NCBI GenBank assembly: GCA_032718565.1
Contig: JAVGVS010000310.1
Span: 124,001-188,000, forward strand
Length of the DNA: 64,000 bases
From: Distichodus sexfasciatus
Taxonomy: Eukaryota; Chordata; Actinopteri; Characiformes; Distichodontidae
Direction: 5' to 3'
A model generated the notes under the pieces. The model was not told the DNA's origin. It saw nothing but the letters and a program-made list of their open reading frames with translations, and searched no databases. Below are positions 52,337 through 61,060 of this stretch, piece after piece; the stretch's first letter is position 1; each line of letters begins with the position of its first letter. Position numbers and translations under genes: made by a program.

Positions 52337-52747
52337 AGTGGCTTGGCTGGTTGTCATGCTTTCCCAACATTTCATTTGTTTCCCTTCCAAAGACTTCTGG
52401 AACAGACTCAGAGTCAGCGCACGTTTTAAAATCAGTCCTGGTGATGACATTCTGCATTCTTATCCCCCAAAAACACAGTGGCTTTCCTGATTCAGTGACA
52501 CAAACTGCGCTTGCGCATCATCATTCTCGCGTGAAACTTCTAAAAAAAGACACATTTTTACAGAAAAATCAGTCCAGATTACAGCACGTCAAGCCGTTTA
52601 TGTACCTTCGTCCTCGTAAAACTTCCTTTGTTCATGGAGGTCATTTAATTTGCCTTGCCGCGCTAACACTGTCGCAACTCTGATTGTCCGATAGCGCGTC
52701 ACCACATCGCTGTAGATCAATCACTAACTGCTGTACCGGCTCCCTTT
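52337..52747. other. Unique stretch, nothing recognised
   Basis: A 122-codon + frame (52315-52683) starts inside the hAT-like right end and continues into unique sequence. No domain; not called as a gene. Confidence 0.4.
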
Positions 52748-52918
52748 CAAGCTGTTTTTAAAAAATCTCTTCCAGTTAAAGTGTTACAGCGTTCAGCAAG
52801 GCCTCTACGTCCCGTTTCAGGAGGGAGAAAGGGAGCGACAGCAGCACCTTTGGCGGACTAATTGGGAAGGCTGTTCTCACAGTGGCCTGCTAGGATATAC
52901 CGCAGCTTCCTTATTTTT
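52748..52918 (+). repeat. Duplicated unique segment, copy 1
   Basis: Aligns over its length with 53139-53314: CAAGCTGTTTTT, CCAGTTAAAGTGTTACAGCG / CCAATTAAAGCGTTACGCCG, GACTAATTGGGAAGGC, GTTCTCACAG, CAGCTTCCTTATTTT / CGGCTTCCTCATTTT. Not found elsewhere in the window. Confidence 0.8.
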
Positions 52919-53040
52919 TATGTTTTGCTGCAAGCAATGATGCAACTGATGTAAGTTTCTTTATTTGTTGGAAACTGAACTTAGTGCACAACTTCGGCTC
53001 ATAGACATCAACATGCAAATATACATTAAACAAAAACCTG

Positions 53041-53090
53041 TAGGGTGTGTAGTGGTTCCTACTGGAAATCTATGCTGGTCCTATGCTGGA
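53041..53090 (+). repeat. Short interspersed segment shared with 36067-36115
   Basis: TAGTGGTTCCTACTGGAAAT followed by TATGCTGGTCCT; it lies between the two duplicated segments. Confidence 0.7.
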
Positions 53091-53138
53091 GTGTTGTAAA
53101 ATGTGCTTTATGAATAAAGTTTTAGAAGTTTTACTCCT

Positions 53139-53314
53139 CAAGCTGTTTTTTGGTCATCATTTCCAATTAAAGCGTTACGCCGTTCGTCAGGGCCTCGTTG
53201 ACGCGTTTCGGGGCTCGCAACGGCGCTCGCCGGTGGCTGTTATTGGGCGCTGCACCGTCGCTTGACTAATTGGGAAGGCCGTTCTCACAGCGGTCTGCTC
53301 GGCTTCCTCATTTT
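53139..53314 (+). repeat. Duplicated unique segment, copy 2
   Basis: Counterpart of 52748-52918, richer in CpG (GACGCGTTTCGGGG, CAACGGCGCTCGCCGG). The best-matched core is GACTAATTGGGAAGGC with GTTCTCACAG. Confidence 0.8.
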
Positions 53315-53746
53315 CAGTGTGACAAATAGCGAGCCGGTGGAGGATGCGGGAAGCCGAGCTGCTGTCCTGACCTCTGACACCTCATTTGTTTTTGATAAAT
53401 GGCCATTTTCGCAAGGTGCACGGTTCACTTGAGAGGCAATTGCCAGGTGCGATCTTTTTTTTGCGGCATCAAAAATAAGAAAAACACGGAGCTGGCCTTC
53501 CGAGGTTGGCAACGCCACATGGCAGCTTGTTGTTGTCGCCGTGGCCACAGCCTCCGGACATAATGATGTGATGCGGTCGCTGCTGGACACACACACACAA
53601 ACATGAACAGTTAGGGAAGATGTACAGTAGTCTGTCTTGAGCTACAACTAAATTTTTTGGGATATTTTGCTGAAGAAATAACACAACAGGTACAACAAGA
53701 CATATAAAATAAAACAAATCTAAAGAAAAAGGGTTAGAACAAGACA

Positions 53747-53893
53747 TTTACAGCATTTAGTAGATACTCTTATCCAGAGTGACTTCCATTGACATCAATT
53801 TAGGAACAGTATCCCAACAGGGTTAAGGCTCTTGCTTAGGGACCCAGTGGTGGCGAGAGGCAAGTATCCTAACCACTAGACCACCACTACACT
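53747..53893 (-). repeat. SINE C (tRNA-like head, GGATAAGAG...CTAAATG tail)
   Basis: On the minus strand it starts GTGGTGGTCTAGTGGTTAGG and ends CTCTGGATAAGAGTATCTAC with TAAATGCTGTAAATG. The tail word 'ggataagagcgtctgctaaatg' is widespread in teleost SINE/LINE pairs from memory. Only one copy is seen in the window. Confidence 0.75.
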
Positions 53894-54036
53894 CAAGACA
53901 ACATACCAGGGTCAAAAGCAATCCAGAAAAGTGCTTAGTAATGTAGGAACACGAGTCATAACAATACCCCACAAAGTGTTATTTGAAAACAGGGATTTAA
54001 ATACCTAAACTAGGGAATAGACAAACATAAAATTAA

Positions 54037-54286
54037 CAGAAACAGTTGAAAACCCCTGGATTATATCATAATGACATTGCTTGGGGATTTTCTAGCTACG
54101 GCATAAAAATTCTAGTTAAAAAGAACATCCCGGTAGTAACTATGGCTGCGATCTACGTGCAGTGTGAAGTAATGCAGAAAAAGTGATGGGATGCATCGTG
54201 ATTCATCGAGAAATTCTACTGAATCGAAGATCTGATAATGGTTATCTTATCGAATCGTGAGACCAGTGAAGGTTCACACCTCTAGT
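54037..54286. mobile_element. Derivative of the composite hAT-like element
   Basis: The left edge ACAGAAACAGTTGAAAACCC corresponds to the right end of the nested insert at 52060-52081. It continues without a break into host-element sequence (GGATTATATCATAATGACAT) through to GGTTCACACCTCTA. It therefore carries the same insert/host junction as 51757-52328. The left part of the host element is missing. Confidence 0.8.
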
Positions 54287-54419
54287 AAAAAAAAAAAAGA
54301 CATAGCAAGATAGAAAATATGACAAAGGTATGACAAGGTAGAAAATATGGAATGTGAGTTCGGATATAGAGGCATCTCGACCGCGATAAAAAAAACAGCC
54401 TGTAGCGGCAGCGCTGTGA

Positions 54420-54545
54420 GCGAAACAGATAGAATCAAAGACAGAGACGGAGAAAGAGAGAGAGAGAGAGATAGAGGGAGGGGAAAGCAAACCGCTAAAG
54501 AGAGGGAATGAGACAAAGAGAAAAAAGAGAGAGAAAGGTCTAGCC
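54420..54545. repeat. Purine-rich (GA)n tract
   Basis: AGAGAGAGAGAGAGATAGAG and GAGAGAGAAAGG runs; complementary frames code for Ser/Leu-rich low complexity. Confidence 0.88.
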
Positions 54546-54840
54546 TCTTTCTACGTTGTTTTCTCCCCATCCAGAGACACCATGTTGGGATTATCGGCTG
54601 CTATCTCTCGTCCGCAGTGTGTGTATGTGTGTTTACTCTGCCATGTGGTGCTGTACAGCGCATATTGATACGTGGCACCGCCGTGCCCCCCTCGCAGCCA
54701 TCGCCTGGGTTACGTAACGCACTCATAGATCCCAGGCACGGAGCGGTGCCAATTCCACCTGGCAAAGGGCCCTGTCGCCCGCGGCAAAGCTGGCATCAAA
54801 TCTTTAATGCGAGAAGGTTTAAGCAAGCAGCTGTCCATTG
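54546..54840. other. GC-rich unique block with nested dyads
   Basis: GGCACCGCCGTGCC at 54674-54687 pairs with GGCACGGAGCGGTGCC at 54735-54750 as an imperfect inverted repeat. Inside, CCTGGG and CCCAGG pair, and the self-complementary GTTACGTAAC lies at about 54709-54718. TTACGTAA is the palindromic site of PAR-bZIP factors. A regulatory element is plausible, not shown. Confidence 0.4.
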
Positions 54841-55471
54841 CATACTATATGTATATATGCATTTTGTACTTATGTTTATTTGCATTTTATGTATGTCCCA
54901 AAGACTGTATTCTAACGATCAATGAATATGTCGGTCAATGCATTTGATTGTTCATATTCTTACAATGTAACGCCTAAATTCACTGTTATTGAATTGAAGG
55001 CAGCTCTGCTCAGCCAACCTTTTACAGTATTTAGCTAAATAAACAGGGTATAATGGCCACAAAACAAAATAAAAGTCTTACCTCTTGACATACAAAGATC
55101 ACACCAATGTAACGATTGATATGTTAGACATAACACTACAAAATAAAGAGATGTTCCTAAACGTGGACTTAACAAACCTAAAACAGAGATTAAGCAAAGA
55201 TTAAGCAAACCTATTAAACCAAACACAATACTAAAGTACAAAACCAATAGGTTAACGGAACTGAGTTAACTGGAGGGGTAAACAAACAACAACTGGAAAC
55301 AAGCTGACTAAAACAACAGACCAATGAAATAAAAAGAAACTAAGAAGAGAACTCAGCTAACAGAGGTGTAACTAAAAATTAGACTAAACCAACCAATTTG
55401 GGCTAAATAAGGGGCAAGAGAGAGGGAAATGACTGACATACCAACGAATAGGAAATGACTGACAGACACAA
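54841..55471. other. AT-rich non-coding stretch
   Basis: A-rich sequence with repeated ACTAAACCAA / TTAAGCAAA-like words. No bounded repeat or gene. Confidence 0.4.
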
Positions 55472-55478
55472 GACATTC

Positions 55479-55790
55479 GTTCATTATCTGAACCCCTTAA
55501 TCCCAACTGAGGTCGCAAGGCGGAGACCAACCCTGAGCAGGCGCCAACACAACCACACTGTCAGTCACACCTTAGGGGACCAATTAGACTCACCAATTAA
55601 CCTATAGTGCATGCTTTTGAACTGTGGGAGGAAACCGGAGCCCCTGGCGGAAACCCATGCGAACCTGGTGGAAGAGCATGCAAACTCCACACAGAAAGGC
55701 CCTACGTCCGACCCCATGCTCGAACCCAGGACCTTCTCACTGTGCAGCGGCAGCGCTAACCACTGTGCCACTGTGCTGCCCATGAGCCAT
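55479..55790 (-). repeat. SINE B, near full length
   Basis: On the minus strand: head GGGCAGCACAGTGGCACAGT with A-box TGGCACAGTGG, B-box GGGTTCGAGC, GGAGTTTGCATGCTC, GGTTTCCTCCCACAG, TTAATTGGTGAGTCTAATTG, and a 3' end with TTCAGATAATGAAC. GACATTC occurs at 55472-55478 and 55791-55797, a likely 7-bp target duplication. This is the best copy of the family here. Confidence 0.88.
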
Positions 55791-55797
55791 GACATTC

Positions 55798-56269
55798 ATA
55801 TAGAATATTAAAACAATACAGTTGACGAGTACAACCAGTCTTACTATATTCATCTTCTTTTATTATATTCTTTTCTTTTAATACTTCACTCTTTGCTCTA
55901 ACATTTTCTTTTTACATTTTTGTTACATTTTCTTTCACTTCTTTTATTCTTTTGCTGTGAAGCACGTTGAATAACCTCTGTGTGTGATAATGTGCTATAT
56001 AAATAAACTTCCCTTTCCTTGCCTTCTTCTTCTTTTTCTCCAGCAGATGGGACGGGGTCTAGCGGGACCCAAGATGAAAGGATTCATTGAGGGACGGCTG
56101 AGTGCTTTAGAGACGTTAGGTAATATCCTCCCGAAATCAGCCGCAATCTGCCGTAGAGGAAAGCGGCGGAAGACAAAAGAAAAAAAAACAAGTCGACTGG
56201 CAGTGGCAGAAAAGCTAAAATCTGCTGCACACCGAAGTACCTTGCCTGTACGTTCGAAGACAGCAGCAG
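55798..56269. other. Unique stretch with pyrimidine-rich segment
   Basis: 55850-56040 is T-rich (CTTTT words). 56041-56269 has frames on both strands (103 + and 119 -) that overlap and lack domains. Confidence 0.4.
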
Positions 56270-56450
56270 TCCGCACAGGAGCAGCGGACAGCTGATATGG
56301 GCAGTGCCCAGTGAGGAATCTGGACCTTTGCAACTTTGTTATTGCGGCAGGCACCTTATGTGAACAATATCCATGGTACGATACTCACTGGTACCTCGGT
56401 TGTACCTCGAACTGACGTGGGACTTGATCCCACAGCCTTTGAACAAACCT
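56270..56450 (-). repeat. Possible highly decayed SINE A
   Basis: GGAGCAGCGGACAGCTGATA, GGGCAGTGCCCAGTGAGGA, CTCACTGGTACCTCGGTTGT and GGGACTTGATCCCACAGCC echo the reverse SINE A order, but with large insertions. Confidence 0.35.
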
Positions 56451-57400
56451 TTAACTTAGGAGCCCAGTAGGAGCTGTGTGCCGACACTGCGGCCACGTTA
56501 CACACCAGGGCCTACCTTTTTTAAATACTGGTAGGCTTACTTCACTAACCTTGCATGACATGCCGTCTCAAGTTGTTAATTCCAAAGCTTTGAAGCTGAT
56601 TTGGAACCAATATTGCGATACTGTTTTTACTGGAAGAACAAGGCACCAAATTGGGTACCTACACTGGCAGCACTGTAGCGATAAAGAGGTCAAAGTCACG
56701 CTCCTGCAGATCCTCCAGAGTGTATGAAAACTTTGGGAAGGATAGATTGCGCTTTTCATTTGCAGATGTGATGCATGTCCAAAGTGTTCTGGACCTGGAG
56801 AAACTTTTTTTAAAAAGTCTTTTTAAAAGCTGTAATACTTTTACAGAAGTTTTAATACCAGGTGTAAACAGGGCCTTGGTCGCTGCCAAGCTGCCAATCT
56901 GCCCTCCAAGCCCAAAAAGTCAGTGACAACAATTCTCCTCTCCCCAAATGTGCACCGGAGGCTGGCTTAAGGAACATCATCTACATAATACCTCATAATC
57001 CTGCAAGCCGGCGGCCGTCGTAGCTGCGGGAGAGCTTTAATCAAAGGTCAGAGCTCCGTCTTAACACCGTTTACAGCCACGCGCCCAAATCCTCATTTTG
57101 GTGCAGCGCCAAAGCCGAAGGTGGAGGCCGATTCGATTAGGGGTGCGTGGTCGCTCCCAACATGCTGATGAGATGCTAATCGCATTATTTTTCTGCTTTT
57201 AGCAAATATGAGGGACTTCAGATTGTCATGAGGTAAATAAGTTGATAATTAGTCTGGTATTATGAATATTAATGGGTTAAGAAGTGGACTCAAAGCAGAG
57301 CAAAATAATTAGTCGTCACTTTTTCAAAACTTTGCTGAAACACTAACTATAAAGTGTGTGTAAAGTACCCAAGTATTATGTTATTATGTTACCACGTTAC
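56451..57400. other. Unique stretch, candidate conserved block 56930-57280
   Basis: An end-like word GGTGTAAACAGGGCC is at about 56866-56880. 56990-57280 is complex: GAGCTTTAATCAAAGG, CCGATTCGATTAGGGG, GATGCTAATCGCATTATTTT and TGATAATTAGTCTGG are TCF-, homeodomain- and POU-like words. Conservation untested. Confidence 0.35.
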
Positions 57401-57403
57401 TAA

Positions 57404-58157
57404 TAGGGATGCATGATATAGGCCTATTGGCTGATGCAGACATCCAAAATTTTCATGCTTACATCTGCCGATACAGATATAGATAATGATAAATGAGGAA
57501 GGCACAGTCAGGCACATAAAGACAAGATATTTTGTTCGCCGAAGTTCCACTGCACACTCAAGTGAGGGTGAAAGCAGAGTGGAACGAGGGTGGAACAATT
57601 CAAGCGTGGTGTACTACATTTTAAGAAAAAGTCACTTCCCACCCTATGTAGTGTACCAAGTGAAATAGGTCACGTTTGACAACCCATGTGCACTACCTAG
57701 TGCGTAGAGAGCCTTTTAAGCTACAACCCCAGTTATTTCCTGAAATGCATACTACCGCCTTACGTACAACGCTATTAAGTGCAGCAGTGCGCAGCTCGGG
57801 GGACAGTCCATGTGTGAGCAAATACACAATTTGGCTAGTTAAAAAGTTTCGCGAGTGCAGGCAGAGTTGAGCGCATTAAGACAAGAGACATTTTTGCTTG
57901 CAAACGGTTCACTGCGTGCTCAGAATTTTGGCACAAAATAACGGCATATATTTTAAAAGGGAAGGTGCGGGCCGTATAAAATCCCAACTCAGACTTTGGA
58001 CATGCCGGGCATAAACGCTACCTTTCCGACGTACAATAAAATCATAAAATATTGGCAGAAAATATTGGGCAAATCTAAGCATCGGTCCGATGTTGATGAC
58101 AAAAAAAACAATTATCAACCGATTTCAATATGATTCCAATATCATCGTGCATCCCTA
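57404..58157 (+). mobile_element. hAT-like element (TAGGGATGCA ends)
   Basis: The left TAGGGATGCATGATATAGGC and right ATATCATCGTGCATCCCTA are terminal inverted repeats of about 15 bp. It contains two diverged direct internal copies starting GACAAGATATTTTG (57524) and GACAAGAGACATTTTTG (57881). Related reverse copy at 20268-21320. Target duplication unclear. Confidence 0.78.
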
Positions 58158-58164
58158 GTTATAT

Positions 58165-58808
58165 GTGACCCTTCACAGAAAAACCAGTCGCTTGTCGCAA
58201 CGGAGGTTTCTGAGAAAAACGACCGTTTATGTTACGTGGGGTAAAATTTTGGGGTAAGATTTTTTGTTTTGAAACAGTGGAAGGTCTATACTGTACTGTT
58301 GTCAATAAATTTCACTGAAAAACTTACCCTTTCCATCTTAAAAAGGTGACTTTCTTGAGGTGAGGAATTCAATTCCAGCAGAATGTTAAAAGTTTCAGTT
58401 TTGACCGCTCTACTCCAATATTTAAGGTAAATCCACTTGTTGACTAGCGTGAAGATATTTCTCCGGAATCCATCTTCGTCTCCTGAGTTCAGTTAACCTA
58501 ACGCAGGTAGGCTATCCGTGTGGCTGTGAATGCAGCATAGGCTAGCGTAAATACAAACGTAGCCGCGACCGCACCAAGCGTCTGTGAGCGCTACGTCCAT
58601 AGTCAACTTCAAAGGCAGATTTCTCCGTTTCTCACTTGGCGTGACAGGAGAAACCCGACTCCTTTGAATGTTGATATCTCAGTCATATGTCGTCAGATTC
58701 GTCGATATAGGTATCGTTTTGAAGGTTGATTTATGCCCTTTCATGAAAACATAATAACTCAATTTTGAAAATTTGCGACAAGCGAATGGTTTTGCCGTGG
58801 AGGGTAAC
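58165..58808 (+). mobile_element. 648-bp family, copy 2, with 4-bp target duplication
   Basis: The ends GTGACCCTTCACAGAAAAAC and GTGGAGGGTAAC, with ATAT at 58161-58164 and 58809-58812. It is almost collinear with 38514-39161 over the full length, with a small number of substitutions and short indels. It begins seven bases after the previous element's end. Confidence 0.85.
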
Positions 58809-58812
58809 ATAT

Positions 58813-59827
58813 TACGTTACTAAGTATTAAGTTATTATGAGCGCTTTATCACTCTTTAGTAAACCCTCAATGGGGAACTTTCGTTGTAAGGAATCTTTAG
58901 AAAACACTATGACTACAGAAAAATATCTTGCGGACACAAAAACAAAACAATCACGCGAAAACATTTTGTCTGCACGTGAAACTTTCTCAAACAACTTTTT
59001 TAAGCTACATTATTAGAGCTTCACATTGCCTTCTCCACGTCGTCAAATCACTTGGTCGTCTCTTTTACATGCTCCAGAACTTCGCCATGCTTGCCACCTT
59101 CATTACTGTCAGTGACGTTTAGTCCCACGATTACATATAAATTCATTAGTCCAGACTCACAAGCACAGTGGGTATGGCAGGAGCTAGCGTCGCTCCTCAT
59201 CGCCGTCATGGTCCGGTGCAGCGACGGGAGAGCGGCAGTGACGAGATCGTCGCTAATCTGAAGTGACCTCTCCAGACGCGGATCTGTCGCCACTGTCGGC
59301 GTGCCAATGCGGGTATCGTGGTGGCGCGCGATACGAGGCCTTACTCATAGGTCAGATGACTCACTGCCTCACCCTTACCTCCCCACTTTTACCTTTTCTA
59401 CGAGATGCAGAGGTACCTCAACACTCAAACTGCTACGTGCCAAAACGTTTTAGTCCTCGGCCAATATTTTTGAGAGTTCAGGTTCAGTATTCGACCCCTT
59501 GCTAAGCGCGCCACCATTTGCTGTGCACTTGGACATTCTGAGGTGTGAGAAGTCATTATTCTAGACTAGATGTAAAGCACTACGAAACCATTTCAAAAGC
59601 ACCTTCCAGTGATTCTTTTTGTCGATCTCGAGCAGAGGAATTAACGGCTGATAAACAGAATGCGGAAGCAAGCAAAGTTCAAGGCTCAGATGCATTCATT
59701 ATGGTTCGGTTTGGTTCGATTATTTAGACATTTTCTCACCAATAGACGTCATCTGCAAAAACATGAAAATTGCAATAATATGCAAAATTTGCTAGTATTA
59801 CATTTTCATTAGTACTGATATCAATAG
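58813..59827. other. Unique stretch, CpG-richer at 59170-59330
   Basis: 59170-59330 holds many CpGs (GCTAGCGTCGCTCC, GGTGCAGCGACGGGAGAGCG, GGCGCGCGATACG). No promoter or exon is recognised. The remainder is ordinary non-coding DNA. Confidence 0.35.
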
Positions 59828-60066
59828 TAGGAGTGTGCAAAAAACCCTGAATCAAATCGAATCACAATTCTCACTCTGTCAAATCGAAAATGATTCATGT
59901 GCTCCAAAAAATCGATTCACATTTTTTAACTAATGTTTGGGAACAAATTCATCTATGTATTGAATAGTGAATCGCTTATGAATTATGAATCGATTTTGAA
60001 TCAAATCGTGAGACCAAGAATCCGAATCAAATCGAATCGTGAGATTTTCTGAATCGTGCAACCCTA
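59828..60066. mobile_element. hAT-like MITE, reverse copy of the 49448-49740 family
   Basis: The left TAGGAGTGTGCAAAAAACC and right TCTGAATCGTGCAACCCTAA are inverted repeats. The interior has AATCGATTCAC and TGAATCGATTTTGAATC words. The flanks ATCAATAG and ACTGATAG match at 5 of 8, a decayed 8-bp duplication. Confidence 0.75.
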
Positions 60067-60960
60067 ACTGATAGCATTCAGTTTTCGTTAAATTCTTGAT
60101 GTTCCTCAAATTCAAAGTCGGACTAGCGTTCTGCGATAATGCTGACACAGGCCTTTTTACATATAATTAGCGCCGATTCGACCTATTCAACTAGAAGAAT
60201 TGGTTCTAAGGCAAGGGATCGCCTCGGCCCGTCTCTGAACTCCCGAATCAGCACTCCCCAGATTTTTTTTTCTCCTCCAACTAGAACTGTATTCCTTTCT
60301 TTTTTCCCCTCTCCGTCTCTCCTCCACTTCTCTTTTAATGCTGACTTTTCACACACCGAACGTCAATTATTTCCTTCCCTCCGCCGCCTCGGCCTGCTTA
60401 TCTCGAATGGAAGGAAAGTTCTTCAGCCGCTTATCAAAATGCTAATGTGCTTCCAAAGAAACATTAGTCCCTCCCCAGTAAAAGAAAAAAAAAAACGTAT
60501 TAAATGTGCTTATTTAATGGGGTAAAAAGTGGATCTATCTTGTTCGTGACTGCCACCCCTAACCCACCAATGAGGATTGTGCACCTTTTTGAACAACAAA
60601 AAGCGAAAACTTCCATCAGTGGCATTGTTGCGTGCTACAAAAGGTACGAGACTTCTAGAATCTGAGTCAAAAGAATGGGAAGCTGTACACTTTGGCCCAC
60701 AGCTTTGAGAAAATGTGATTATTTTCAAAATTCTTTCATTGCTGCACTCAGAATTAGATTGGGAAGAAAATTATTTTTGAGCACAAATTATTTATAAGTA
60801 TCTCTTAGGTGTGATCTCATTGAAGTGACAGTGGAGTGACTGGCAGGACATTTTTACAGAACTTATTTTTACAGATTTTTCTTTTACTGGTGCATTCAGA
60901 ATTAAATTGGCAACAATGTGATTACTAGATTGTTAATCACAGCTTAAACATATAGCTATT
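60067..60960. other. Unique stretch, nothing recognised
   Basis: A 128-codon + frame (60139-60525) crosses a pyrimidine-rich segment and has no domain. 60170-60470 is somewhat complex. Confidence 0.4.
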
Positions 60961-60962
60961 AG

Positions 60963-61060
60963 GGATGCAATGGTTCAGGGTATTTTACCGAACCCTGTTC
61001 GGTTCGATACACCCAGGTAAAGCGTGATAGTTCAGTACGCCAGACATTAAACTATAATTT
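60963..61060. mobile_element. hAT-like left-end fragment
   Basis: TAGGGATGCAATGGTTCAGG, then CGGTTCGATACACCCAGG; resembles the start of a teleost hAT-like element. No matching right end found. Confidence 0.4.
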
